Of a DNA stretch of 50,404 nucleotides, positions 1-12,673 are shown in pieces. Source of the DNA: Apostichopus californicus. Taxonomy: Eukaryota; Echinodermata; Holothuroidea; Aspidochirotida; Stichopodidae. Position 1 is the first letter of the stretch; each line of letters begins with the position of its first letter. The notes below the pieces were generated by a model. It was not told where the DNA came from and ran no database searches. It was given only the letters and a program-made list of their open reading frames with translations. The translations under genes and the position numbers were made by a program. The DNA lies in NCBI GenBank assembly GCA_020650975.1, contig JAIPMN010000029.1:1-50404 (forward strand), read 5' to 3'.

Positions 1-100
1 TTTGAATTTTTTTTTTAATTTTCCGTTTAAACGGTTTGTGATTTTCTAAACGGATAGTGCATTTGCGGCCGGTTAAACGGTTAACCGTTTAAACGGTCAC
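1..100. repeat. Palindromic CCGTTTAAACGG cluster
   Basis: The 12-bp perfect palindrome CCGTTTAAACGG occurs at 23-34 and again at 85-96. Partial copies (TAAACGG, GGTTAAACGG) lie between them. This looks like the edge of an interspersed repeat that continues left of the window. The element family is not recognised. Confidence 0.55.
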
Positions 101-1069
101 ACCCTTAATCGTTACCCTGTATGACTGACATAAATTCCTGACCAATTCTGACATTCCCACAATGACGATGTCACTAAGGGGCAATTTCAAACTGATACCC
201 ACATAACAAAGTTACTGGGCTTCGACATACTTGCATGCAAGTGCAATCATATCTAGTTTAAAATATATTTATTGCTCAGTGGAGAGAAAGTAATGTACAT
301 CTAAACTTCTGAAGGTGTCATTGTCCATGATGACTTTAGTGCATCCTTCACTCTTGATCAGAGAGATGGGTTAACCAAACAGTGACTACACAATACAGTA
401 TATATCATTTATACATAATAGTTTGAACAACCTTGGATTAATCTGCTGGCAAACACTGTATCAGCTGCTAGAAATAGGTGTCCATCACACAGACTGATTT
501 ATCAATTATACAGAGACAATGAAAGCTGTTGAATAAATTTGTAGTGCGCTGCAGAAGGCTAACTGCTAATCATATAACCAGTACTGTAGTCAAGCACACT
601 TTACAAGGCGGCTGCTGTTAAATATGTCAAATCGTCAAGCAGATCTGTGATGTTGAGATTATAACAACTGACTCGTTTTCATTTTGCACCCATCCTATAT
701 GTTGAACTATTGGATGTAAATTCAGGTGATCAGAGATAAACCATGACTATTGCAAATAGCAATATAAATAATTGTTAGTTACTTTCAAATAAAAAAAATA
801 AAGACATTCTGAGCAGAAAGAAGACCAAGAAATATAGGGCCACAGGCTCACAGCATACATTGTACTGTTAGGGCACCTGTTTGTGCTTGGCTGACAATTT
901 TTATCAAACATACTGTACAATACTTCAAGGCCAAATTTAAAGGAATTGCTCAAAATGAAACCTTTAAGACAACAGTTCAGGTTGAAATAAAAAGTAAGAG
1001 GAATCTGTTGCCCATCTCGACCAACCTTGGCTGTAGACCAAAGAAATTTAAAGGTTTTATCGGGACAGA

Positions 1070-1800
1070 TTTGTCATCAATTCTATATCTGCCATCTCTG
1101 CTATTGTTCATGTGCCATTCTATCCTGTATGCTATTTGCCATCCATTCCTTTACTTATTTGCCATCTGTTTTGTGGATTATCTCCATCCAGTGCATCCAA
1201 GATGTTAGCAGTGTTGTCCATCACATGCTTTTGGTATCATTCATTCAAGCTGTCAATTTTCTGGAATCAGTGCTGTCTATTATGTATGCCACAATCACTG
1301 TCAGTTATTTGCCATCAATCCTTCACAGGTCATGTGCCACTGCTTCTGTTGACTACCTGCCATCAGCTTAATTATTATCTGCCATCACTGTGTCTGATAT
1401 TATTATCTGCCATCAGTCCTGTCGATTATATAAGCTACCTGCCATCACGTTGTCTATGTGCCATCAACTTTCTTCTACCATCATTGCTGTCAGAGGGGGT
1501 ATGGTGCCATCACTCCTGTCGATTAGCTGCCATCAATCCATTTATTTGCCACTGTTCTGTTGGCTATTTGCCATTAGTATTGGGGATTATTGACTGTCGG
1601 TGCCCAGTCACATGTTATTAGTCCTGTCCAGCTTATGCAATCCATCATCCCATTGGTTACTTTGCAGTTCGTTCGGGCCATTATCTGCCATCATTGTCAT
1701 CGGATATTTGCCATCAGTGCACTGAAACCTGTCATCAATGATGATGTTCATCTCTTGCCAGTTACGTGTCATGGCGTCTGTTATCTCTCATCAATGTGAT
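1070..1800. repeat. Degenerate tandem repeat (TTTGCCATCA...CTGT)
   Basis: About 730 bp of decayed short-period repeats built around TGCCATCA followed by CTGTC and a GATTAT or TTAT spacer, with irregular spacing of roughly 20 to 40 bp. Because the unit lacks stop codons in several frames it produces open frames of up to 169 codons, rich in Cys, His, Leu and Ser. These are repeat artefacts and I do not call a gene. Confidence 0.6.
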
Positions 1801-1968
1801 TTTTGCCCCCAAGTGTCATGAGTAAAAACATAATTTTACAGAACGATTGACTTTTTTGTCAAAAAATTAAATTTCTTCTCTCCATCCCTTGTCTACGAAT
1901 CCCCTTACATCTATTTCTTTGTGTTCACCATGCTCATTAACCTGTCTGTATTCTGTGTGTTTTTGTCC

Positions 1969-2050
1969 TTTTTGTTACTGTTACTTGTCATTTAGCCTCT
2001 GAAGAAGATCCTGCTAGGATCGAAACGTCAGGCCAACTTACTTTTACACA
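1969..2050 (+). repeat. Interspersed hairpin repeat, copy A
   Basis: An ~80-bp segment nearly identical to 21366-21446. Its core reads CTGAAGAAGATCC, loop TGCTA, then GGATCGAAACGTCAGGCC. GATCC pairs with GGATC, and an outer GCCT..TGA can pair with TCAGGC. CTGAAGA plus CGAAAC resembles the two conserved boxes of a hammerhead ribozyme, but with one extra A before stem II. It is probably the end of a retroelement; the family is not established. Confidence 0.6.
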
Positions 2051-2316
2051 TAAAAATTAAAGGAACAGATTTTTTTGACAAGACTAAACTACTATACATT
2101 ACAAGTAGAGTTGGAACAGTTCCAATAGCACTGACATAGAATTCAAACTTGGCAAATTTGAATGTCAACTTCTGACAAGTGGTTAAGATTGGAACTTAAC
2201 TTAAAACCTTTCATTTTGAATTTGCTTCAACAATTGTATAGATTTCAATTAACTGCTAAGTACCATGTGAGGTTTCGAATAGTCGTATATTATTAAGGAC
2301 AGTTGTAAAACCTTAC

Positions 2317-2476
2317 CAATAGCTATTCCAACGGGTCCACCCATAAATCCACCGATCACAGCACCTGTCCCTGCCATGGCACCACCTTTAAGTGATTCCT
2401 TCACAGTAACTCGTAGTTTTTCTTCTTCTGCTAGCATAGCTAACACTCTCACTAATTCTTCAGCAGTCACAGGCAT
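2317..2476 (-). CDS. C19orf12: C19orf12 homologue, first coding exon (partial gene)
   Basis: The exon encodes 53 residues plus one base, from ATG at 2476 to a GT donor (G|GTAAGG) at 2316. The N-terminal half (MPVTAEELVRVL...) is helical and charged. The rest (about residues 31-53) is a glycine-rich hydrophobic stretch with GG-F-GGPVGIAIG, matching the glycine-zipper membrane hairpin of vertebrate C19orf12. The exon ends at the same Gly codon where, as I recall it, the human coding exon ends. The human protein is a small membrane-associated protein of the ER and mitochondria, mutated in the neurodegenerative disease MPAN. The second coding exon is not visible in 1-2316, so it should lie left of the window. 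The upstream 5'UTR splice site is unresolved. Neighbouring cyclin E and URI1 homologues support the identification. Confidence 0.85.
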
Positions 2477-3566
2477 GTTGGATGGATTGAGTCAACGTCG
2501 ATGTTAGAAAAGAACACTTGGCTTTCTTGTGTCTGTAATTCATTAAAAGTTTGAAATATATTTAAAGTTCAGCATGAATAAAGCTTTAAATAAAAGAAAT
2601 TCACTTCAATGAAGGCTGAAACTACAAAATGCAACATGAAGGAACTTTTGCCAATTTTACATTTATCAAAATGAATATACTGTCATGTTTACTACTCCTA
2701 CTGTATAGTAAAGGCTTCATAATTGACGCAACCTTCGTAATTGAAGCACCTTCAAATATTACTAGCAACGACACAGCAGGCAACCTAAACTTTTTGCGAT
2801 GAAGCAGAGTTACATATTTCATGAGTTTGAATCCATTTCATGTATGTGCTGATCAAATTGTGGTTTTTTTTAAGCTTTTAACACTCTCCCTCCCCCCCCA
2901 GTTTTGCACGTATTTTTAGCATTTGGAAATCTTTATCCCTAAAAATAACCAAAATTACCCCAACATGATACCACCAGTCCCTGGGACCTGACCTGTCGGA
3001 GCTTACCTGTCCAGAGAGTCAATGGACGTAGGCCTATACTTACACAAAAGTTACAGTTAGTTTTTCGACGAATGTGTCAATTTCGGGGTATGAAAGAACT
3101 TGACATTGCAGACATTTTGTGGTCAAATTCTGCTCAATTGTACGTTGCCTAGGCACGGAACAATAAGTATTTTGAGATCATTGCATTTCTGACGGACTAC
3201 ACATATGAAAAACGCATACAGTTGAGTGATTTGGATTTGTCCTTGATCAAATCCTTATGCGTCAATTATGAGCCCAACATGCTACTTCCCAATCCCACAT
3301 GGGTCAACTTAAGCCAATGGTGTATCATATTTATGCTGCGAAAACGCATTTTCTGAAATATTTCCATGCTTAAGGCCTAGGCATGAACCGGCTAGAACTT
3401 TGGTAATGTTCATTTTGGTTTGCAAACCACAAATGTCACCCGGCCCATCGCCCATACTGGCAGTTAGGCTAAATATAGCCAAGGCTAGTAATTCTCAAGA
3501 AAAAGGGGTTGGCTATAGGCCTAGATCAGGATCAGAACTGACAGCAGGTTTCAGTTAAATAAATCC

Positions 3567-4185
3567 TCCGCACACGGTACTTTCCGCGCTGATTACTTTC
3601 GGCTGACAAATTTCTTGTGCGGGAAACAACTTTTTTATTCACTTACATGTACACTCAGTTTTTCTTTAATTTTATGATTCCAAGATGATGAAATTAACAT
3701 GGCAAAATATCATAGAATTAGAAAGTCGAGAAGGATGGTATAGACTGAATGAATGTCAAGGAAGTTAAAAAGGCCTACTGGAGGCATGGGTGTATAAAAT
3801 TAGGGTAGTACAAGGCCGTGGTGGTCTGCAAAATAGGTATAAAGAATTTTGAAGGAGGCCCAAACAAATTAATCAGGTTCTTGACGACCATGTTGCGTTA
3901 GATAGTGTAAAACTGGCTACCCCCCCCCCCCACACTTTTGCTACTTGTACTAAATCTTTCCTCTTCAAACCTAATCTAATTCTAAGCCTCATCTAATTCT
4001 AAACCTGCTCCAGCCAAGTTGTATTCTTCTCGATCCTCCTAATTAATTGAATGTGCCTAATCAGTGTTCGGTAAGCCATTCTGTTCATACCCAAAAAATG
4101 TGTATTTTCCGATTACAAAAACGCTGACAAATTTGGTGTGCGGGAAAGCACCGTTTTTTCGTCAGCGGAAAGTACCGTGTGCGGA
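3567..4185. mobile_element. MITE-like element with 21-bp perfect terminal inverted repeats
   Basis: TCCGCACACGGTACTTTCCGC at 3567-3587 is the exact reverse complement of 4165-4185. Just inside each end, CTGACAAATTT followed by TGTGCGGGAAA occurs in direct orientation (about 3603-3627 and 4125-4147). The ~620-bp interior has no long open frame, so it looks like a non-autonomous DNA element. No clear target-site duplication was seen, and the family is not recognised. Confidence 0.6.
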
Positions 4186-6146
4186 TGTACCCCTGACAGC
4201 ACTGTGTGATAACCTACTTAGGCCTAGGCTAATCCAGCTCAACGTAGCCTACGTTACAACCTAGGCCTAAGTCCATGTTAGTCTTTCGACTTTCGTTTTA
4301 CTCAAGTTAATTAAGTAATAGACCGGTCATTAAATTTGAAGGTTTAAGTTGAAGTAGACTAATACAACATTACACACGGGTTGTGAAGCGATGGCTGCAA
4401 ATCGACACATGTTTTAAAGCTATTCCGTAACGTTAGGACACCCGTAATTTCGTGTACTTGCCAGTTGCACAGTGGCTGTCAAAACTTCACGAAGTGGAAC
4501 AGTGGCAACAAAACTAAATTATTTCTTTTAAATAACACTCACGAGTTCCAAGCAAATTTTTGAGTTTATCCTTTGAGCCACTTTATGTTGATCCTGAATG
4601 AAGTGTTGTCACCCGGTGCGAAAAGGGAATCATTGTAACGAAAATGAGCATACAATTGACTGACGTGGAGGTCGTGCGCGCAATCAACTTGTGTGAAAAT
4701 CTTACCTTAAAACCTATCACCTAGTACACGTATTACAATGCACGGCTAGGCCTAACCTCAGGATGATGCCTTGATGTACTGTACATGTTAGGCCTGGGTT
4801 TACAAGAAAGACAACCACAGCTGCCGAGCTAAGCGAAAATATCATTGACCACGGGTCAAATACTGCTGTTGCATAATTTATATTTTATTATTCATCAGCT
4901 GTCTAGACGTCAGGCGGATTCGTCACTCACTGATATTAGCATAACCAAACCCACAATACCGCTAGAGTTGAAAGGGTGAAGGTGACCGACTAGAATGGGG
5001 AAAATCCATTTCTGAATAGGTGAGATCAGGAATCAGTAAAACTTGCAAAAACGGTAGGCAACATTTTAAATGATTTCATTTGACGGTTTGAAAGCGTCAC
5101 TTCCATCACACTTTTCCAACCATCAAGAGATGTTTCAGTTCAAAGCTGGTTTTCCTTATAAACTTTGTATTAATTATAGAAAGTAATTATTTCCTGGCAG
5201 ATTAATGCCCCTGCTATACTAACTAAAGGTATATTCTATCTAGCATGTGATTTCAGTCCACTGTTTGTAATGTTATTTGTTTTACGAAATAATCCTCTTT
5301 CGAATGAGTTACCAAACACCTGTTACGAAAAATATTTTTTTGGCATTGGTTTAAATGTAACTGGTCAGATGGGGGCACTATGATAAAGACATTATTCACA
5401 GAGCCTGTTGACCATGCTAAAAATCATATTAAGGACAGATGTTCTGAGGTTGAGAAGTGTCAATATTAGACAATAAAAACTCTCATTGATGCAAACCGTT
5501 TAAGGGTGGCTGTACAAAGTTTGTAATTTGATTATGGGTGACTGCAGTTTGGATTTCCAGCATATTTGAGACTTTAAATGATGACAATGAATTAAGTGTT
5601 TCAGTGGGAATATTAGGTAAATGAGACAATGTCCGGATAATTTCACTCCCTCACTGCTAGCTTGTAATTGGTTATAGACCTAAGGATAAATAGATGTGAT
5701 ATGTTTAAAGCCTGTTTCCTGAGTTTCTCTCAGGCAGGAAGGGGAAGGGGGGGGGGTGGAGGTAGATGTTACCATATGGGCTCAACTAGTTATTAGACTG
5801 AGGACTTAGAGCCCAGTAAATTTAAACTATTTGGGTTCCCATCAGTATACAGTTGTTGAAGATTAGATTCCAAACTTCACCAAAACATGAAAGACAATCT
5901 TTAATTTGTGTAGACCTACTCTGCCAAACTTTGTCGAAATTTGACTGCAAGGTAGTTCAACTTTCCAAACAAAGCCACTCTCAACTGCTGCATTATCGAG
6001 ATGGACGTTGATGTGTTCTATTATTATATACGTTATTGTGGAAAAACAAGGTTATGCAATCCTTGTGAACCAGATGCGCTCGAAGTTGGAATTCACACAC
6101 CCCTTCTGGGCAAATCAACTAGCCCTAATTTTTATTCATATTTTCA

Positions 6147-6154
6147 TGACGTCA
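6147..6154. promoter_or_regulatory. CRE palindrome TGACGTCA
   Basis: A perfect 8-bp CREB/ATF consensus in a locally CpG-richer segment (about 6000-6960) upstream of the TP53INP-like gene. The link to a promoter is an inference; one 8-bp match can occur by chance. Confidence 0.3.
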
Positions 6155-7206
6155 CGATCAGCTGGCCATTAACAACAAACGACGGTTTGTAGTTTTCGTT
6201 TTGACGCACAACAAAACGAATAGCCGGTTCCCTGGATATATGAAATTAGTTCATTTTCTGTTGCTTCCTCGCAATTGTTTCACTGTATTAAAGCGTTTCG
6301 ACTATCAGAGCTTATTAATTATATTACTTTACGGTTTCAACAGTTATCAGGTAAGTGAAATTTTATATTTTCAGACGAAAATCCAATAATTGTCTTGGCG
6401 CGTAGATGTAAACAAACCGAGACTTCTGCGACATCATTAACCATTGTGTATACAGTAACACAGTGTATATAGAGCAGGGCTTGTCGCTACACGTACGAGG
6501 TCGAACGGCAACTTGATATCTTTTGTACGAGACGAGTACTGTTGCAATTCGACTTTAAATGTGCTTTCCTGTAAGAAATCTACCCTTTCTGCATAAAATA
6601 TTGTATGATCAAATTGTCTGGAAACGTCCTTTTCGCCGCTAGCGTAAGTCTTTTCAGTTTGCATAGACTTTGTTTTATTATAATTGTTTGTTATTTTCAG
6701 TGTACACATCATCATAACTGTGTTACTCGTACTAGTCGTAGGCTGACGAAATTGCAATATACCGGTACGGTTGCTATATCGTAACCGTATATGCGTACGT
6801 GAGAACAATTTTTTTGGCCTGTAGTTCATTAAAATGGATAATCTGTTTGAAAAGCCTTGTATATTTTCCCGTCGAATTCGCGGTTTTTCATTTACCGGAA
6901 TGATCGATCGATCGTAAGTGTCTGTTACTAACAAGTAGATCAATCAGCTGATTTGGGCGTGTCCAAACGTATGGGCATCTCATGCATAGCGCATGGAATA
7001 ACATATAACCTTCTTCAATTCTTCGACCTCAAGTGGTGCTTTGGGTAAACATATAGCCAAGATAGATGGGCTAGACTGTTAATGAGCTCTTCTTGTAAAC
7101 TTTGGGGTGTGGTTAATACACATTGGGAGAAAACATTCTTCCATGCATAATTATGCAGGGAATTTATCATTAATATTGTGTCTTGTTGGATATTTCAATC
7201 CGATAT

Positions 7207-7587
7207 ACTCAAAAGTATTTCAAATTGGATGCAAAAAAAATTCTACAGGAAATTATTGTTAATGTTTTCTTCATATTTGACCATGATTTGCACAAAGGTT
7301 TGCTTTACAGTTATTAAAAAATATTGTAATAAAACTATATCATATCGATGTAACCACATTCCAAAAGTGTCATCATTTTGCAAAATGATAATTGAGGTTC
7401 ACTCAAGTATTTCAAATTGGATGCAAAAAAAATTCTACAGGAAATTATTGTTAATGTTTTCTTCATATTTTGACCATGATTTGCACAAAGGTTTGCTTTA
7501 CAGTTATTAAAAAATATTGTAATAAACTATCATATCAATATATATCCACATTCCAAGTCTCATCATTTTGCAAAATGATAATTGAGA
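7207..7587. repeat. Tandem duplication, two ~190-bp units
   Basis: Unit 1 (7207-7400) and unit 2 (7401-7587) share nearly the whole sequence, including TATTTCAAATTGGATGC and TTTGCAAAATGATAATTGAG. They differ by a few substitutions and small indels, which suggests a fairly recent duplication. No coding capacity is proposed. Confidence 0.85.
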
Positions 7588-10500
7588 ATCATGTTTACAA
7601 AATAGGCCTGCCTACCTCCTAAATAAAATTTTGCTATGAGACAAAATTCCTAATTGTCTTCAGACTACAACAATTCAAGTGGTAAGAAGACTTCACATAC
7701 ATGTATAAGAATACATGTACAGTTTAAAAATATAATTTTTGGTTAACTTTTTTATTACCCTCTGGTATTACCATTAGGCTACATGGGGCTCTTGTGGTTG
7801 CTAGTAGGTCTCTAAAGCTATTATTCTCACAGTATTTCTCATTTATGCAATTTTCTTTGTCTCTTCATTGTCTTTAAGTGCCTTCCATATGTAAAACACA
7901 TTTTCTACTTGTGCTTATTATTTGTCTTGTGTTTGAGTGTAAATATTAAAATAAACAAATTAAAAGAGAGTAGACCTGCCCATTAGAATAAATACATCAA
8001 ACGTATATCCCATAAAATTTGCTTCAGATGCCAACATTTTGAAAAAAAAAAAAAAAAAAAAATTTACAAAAAATGCAGGATAGTCACTAGTAAAGCCCTC
8101 CTCACTTGTTCCATTATATTGAACAACAAATCTGTTAATAAATATCTTATTCCCTTGCTTACCCTGCAAAGTGTTTGATTCCAGGCGACAAAATGTGTGT
8201 CGACGTGACAACCAAGTGACCCTGGCTTTTTAGCATTGATTAGAAAATGATAGCATCATATTTAGTTGCATAAAAGTTATGCTGCCAAAGCCTCAATGAC
8301 ATCATCATGAACTTATCACAAACGGGTACTGTTCCTGAGTATCCAGGTACTCACAAATTATCCAAAAGGATTAGTTACTTTTAGAGTCCTGTATTCTTGA
8401 GATTCTGTAGTCATAGTAACGGCTACAGTGTATTACTCAAAGGAAGTCAGTAAAGGCCCCAAATTATAGCATGCTATAATTTTTCAAAAAGTACTTTCCT
8501 GGAGGTCTTTACTCTCCAAATTGTTCTCCGACATTTTTAAGGAACACACAAGATAACTAAATGTCTCAGGGAGGAAAATTTCCTGGAAGGTTGTAATAAA
8601 AACAGTTTAAGAATTTTGACCAAAGGTAACCATAATTGAATATCTAACAAATTTGGGGCCAATACAGCATACCTTTCATCACAAGGCGACCAATCTAAAT
8701 TCAAGTCATTTCCAACAATTTTTGTCATCACTGAATGTCAAGTCGTGAGTTAATACATATCTGACTAACAGTACTTACTGCAGTGCTCCTCTTAATTCTC
8801 ATTCAAATAACACAGATGAGAAGTAGTTGAATCATGCATTACATATAGATCTGTGTTTATCTTCATTCCTAACTTTGATACACTAAAAGCATCATCTACT
8901 GCAGATGCTGTATACATAGCTTGCGTATAGTACCTCTTCATTCCCGCCTCTCATCATTCCTTCTCTCAATGCCTCCATGATTAGTCTTTGCCAATTTACT
9001 GCACTGACCTGGATACCATTACCTACATACCAAGCACAAGGTTGCCCTGCCTTGATTGGCTGCACTGAGGACTATATGCTGTGTAGCCAGCTGCAGTACA
9101 CAAAGTGCATATCTATGGTTAGAAACACCACACTGTCGTAGTGGCCATATGGATATACTACCAGCACATTTAGCAGACATGTATATGCACCGCAAAATCA
9201 AGCAATTGCAATTTAATCTACGTACCTTTGTTTCAATTAATCTCAATTTAATCAGTTGCAAGGCTGCCTTTCATGCATTTTTCTCAATGTTAAAAGTTTC
9301 TTAGGACTTATCTTGTTGTGTTTAATTGTTTGATATTATACAACAAAATCACTCCGGCCTTCAGAGTCTTGGTTTTTTTCACTCACGACTGTCACGTGAC
9401 ATGAGCATTTGTGTTTGTTTAAGATGCAGTAAGGTGGTATCCTGCCTAAAAGATTGACAAATTTTGTACTAAGTATATGTATGCAAATTATTTGTGTTTA
9501 GAACTTTACGTATGCTGTGGATGTGTGGCACATTATTAGGATTAATGTGCCAACATAATAAGACATAGTAAACTTTTCTCTGGATGTGCACTAGTCAGCA
9601 TGTCTTGAATCTTAAATGAATAATTATGTTTAACATTTTCAATTCTTTGCTAAAAAAAAGCATCCCAGAGCTGCTTTAAGTTAGCTTAGATGGGTACATT
9701 GTTTGTGTAATATATTCAAACACAATCCTTATGAAGAAGAAAATGTATTTGAAGTAAAAAATTCAGGAAGCTTGACCAATTTTACAGCATCCTTTCTTGC
9801 ATTTTGATTAGTTTATAAAATTGAAAAAAGACTGAAGGAAAATTAAAAATTAATTGACCAAAGTTCGTGGTTGGTGGCGGTAGTTCCCTCCGTACTGCAA
9901 ACTTTGCCACTTTCATAAATGTGTTACATGTTATTACAATTGTCATATCAGTATTAACTTAACCATGAAACTTGTTGACAACAGTTTGCAAAACAAGTTT
10001 GGCCTTGATCCTTAATGTTACCACACGGTCCTTTAATATTGAACCGAGTTCCTGGTATTCCTTTTGTCTGTGCAACTATCTATAGCACACTACAGAAAGC
10101 AATAGCACTTGCCCAGGCTGCATGTACTGCATAGCAATACTGTGTAATACTATCCCATTTGCCCTTAACGATCTCCAACAGAAATTATACACGGCTAGTT
10201 TGACGTAACAACTGAATCGGTGGGTTGTTGATTAAACAGTTGTCCTATCTGGCAGGACACAATTACACAAAGCAATCGCCACATCAGTAGCAAGGTCTTT
10301 TGATCCAAAATATTGTTTGTGGTCATAATGAAAGGTGTGGTCAAGTTCAATCTGCAGCAGGGGTGTTGAAAACAGAACATACAGATATGAATTATCTTGA
10401 AACTGTACTCGAATTAATAAAGGCTTGAACATGATCAAGATCAGGTCAATTTAAGAACATTTGAAATATTAAAGGGAATATGTGTTGATTACATAATTGT

Positions 10501-12379
10501 TATAGGTTACACGTACTAATCAGGTCTACAAGGCTACAACTTCATTGACACAATACAGGTACAGTATATCACAATACTGTTGACGAAAAAAGATGTATAT
10601 CGTATATATATATGCAGTAGAATGCATATAGAAATTTTATCCAACTATTAGCATTCTTTATCATAATTCATGTGATGTAAACTCACAAAATTAATGCATA
10701 TAATCTAAACTACTTTTGCAAATATACTAAAAACATTTTTTTTTTTTGCATAATTGTAATCATCATGTGTGAAGCTAATTTGACAGTTACTGCACATTCA
10801 TGACAGAAAAACAGAACTATTCAGTTCTAAGTTGTCTGGAATGCACATTAAACATACTTATTATTTCCTGTGGAAATTCAGGTTACCATATTTTTTGAAA
10901 GGGCATAGATATGTTTTATACATACACATTTTGGAAACAGTACAGTCCTGAACATACTTAATAGTATAAAAAGAATAAACTCTTAGCACCACAATTATTT
11001 CCAGACGTTACAAGGTCAGTCAAATTCAATTAAGATGTAAATTTCTCGGTTAGTGAAGAAAATTTTGTCTGGAGGATGACATTCAAAAAATATTCATATC
11101 AAATACTGATTGTTTGCTGCAAACATTTTGATCTACCTTTGAAACCAAAGAAAAAATGGAACTTTAAATAGATGATTTCCCAATTTCAGACGGCAATCTT
11201 CCCAATTAAACCACCTCCTAGGTAGGGGCATGAATCAAAAGTGTACTTATCATGGATGCTAACAATCCAGGGGGTAATTCTTAAACAAAGAGCCTGATCA
11301 GGAAAGATGCAGACTAACTACATCCAAACGATGTGATCATAGTTACGGTGCAGACAGACAGACAGAGAAGTGAACAAAGCAGTTAATATGTTTGGTACAT
11401 ACTGTACATGTATAGCCAATTGTATAGGAACTCCTATGTACAGTGTTAGTATGTTTATCTTTTGCACATTAAGTGTCTAACACATGCAGGGTATCTTTTG
11501 TATTGGACAAAGATCGGTATTGGCATACACATTTGCAATCCCCCCCCCCCCCAAAAAAAAACGTTTAAAAAAATTAGGCCTAATAAAACTGCATTTCTAT
11601 GTTGTTACTTTTTACACATTAATTACCTAGCCTGTTACAGATGTAAAATTACTACTAATAGCGCAACTTTTCAATTTTTCCTTTTACTTGTTACTCATTC
11701 CTGTATCAGGTCTAGTAGTGTAAAGGAAAAATTGTAAATAAACTTTGAAGGGAGTATTATTTTATATTTTGCTTTGAGTGGCTTTCTTTCAATGTTTGGT
11801 AGGAAGGGAATGAAGAAAATGCAAGTGGGTGTCAAATAAGCGAAGGGGGAAGATATCCCCATTTGCACCCCTACCAAGTGCTACCTCAAAACATATCTCC
11901 TTGATGTGAGTTTATACCCAATGATTTATGAAAATGTCTTGTAGTGGCAGTGATAAATATGTATGTGCAGTAGCCATATATGGTATTACACCATCTCCTT
12001 GCAATGGTCAGCTTAGGCTAGGACTAACCTAACTTTATAACAACATTGAACAGATATATGTAGAGCACTATACACTGTACTATATGAGTACTGTTTGTAT
12101 CTATGTATACTAATACAGTGTATGCAGTTGTCATGGATGTACAGTGTTATATGTTGTGCAAGATGATGAATGCATGATGCAATCATATGCAATAGATAAA
12201 CACCTTGGGCTTTCACCAATATGACAGTGAATTGATTGCATGAGTCTTATAATAAATTGTCAGATAATTATTAATGTACAGTCAGACTTCTACAGGGCTT
12301 GCCATGGGCAAGGAAATATGGTCTGTTTGCCTGCCAAGACATTAGACTCCAACAGTTTAACTTTTCATTTCTGTCTCTA

Positions 12380-12447
12380 TCTACAGTTCTACAGTCTTCT
12401 GCTGGAATAATAATCTACAGTTATACAGTCTTCTGCTGGAGTAATAA
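12380..12447 (+). repeat. 34-bp tandem duplication carrying a splice-acceptor-like motif
   Basis: Two copies (12380-12413 and 12414-12447) of a unit starting TCTACAGTT and containing CAGTCTTCTGCTGGA. Each carries CTACAG, and the first is preceded by a pyrimidine-rich tract (TTTCTGTCTCTATCTACAG). The first CTACAG is a plausible 3' splice site for the exon containing the TP53INP start codon at 12490; the duplication may create a second one. Confidence 0.6.
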
Positions 12448-12489
12448 CTTAACCACCAGTTTAAACTCAATCAACGTACTGATCCCAAG

Positions 12490-12673
12490 ATGCTTAGTTC
12501 ACTATCCGAGTATTTCTTTGGTGCTGTGACACCAACAGCTGAAGAGCAGCCTGAGAAGCAGCAGCAGGAAGAGTTCAGGACAAAGGAGGAGAAGGAGGAG
12601 GAATCAAGAAAATTGGCTGAACCGATGGAAGTTCAGGAGGATGAAGATGATTGGGTTCTCGTTGATGTAACAA
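12490..12673 (+). CDS. TP53INP: TP53INP homologue coding exon 1
   Basis: It encodes residues 1-61 plus one base and holds the acidic LIR motif (DDWVLVDV). The donor is ACAA|GTAAGT. Reading on into the intron would give only S-K before a stop. Confidence 0.9.

Larger units (their letters stand above)
2477..12489. other. Intergenic or 5' region between C19orf12 and TP53INP homologues
   Basis: No coding exon is convincing here. The two flanking genes diverge, so their promoters and non-coding first exons should lie within it. Around 4300-4900 and 6000-6960 CpG is more frequent than in the surroundings, and a full CRE palindrome TGACGTCA sits at 6147-6154. The rest is AT-rich with poly-C (3920), poly-G (5740), poly-A (8041) and poly-C (11540) tracts and the repeats listed separately. 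Confidence 0.5.

Noticed and set aside
1112-1621. 169-codon open frame on the plus strand
   Set aside because: It lies entirely in the degenerate TGCCATCA array, overlaps similar frames in other phases, and its composition follows the repeat.
1-2316. Second coding exon of the C19orf12 homologue
   Set aside because: The minus strand was read for the expected GAVGG..W-like continuation and none was found. It is presumably left of the window.
6437-6943. 168-codon minus-strand open frame
   Set aside because: No recognisable domain and no family resemblance. It lies in a CpG-richer likely promoter segment, where stop codons are rarer.
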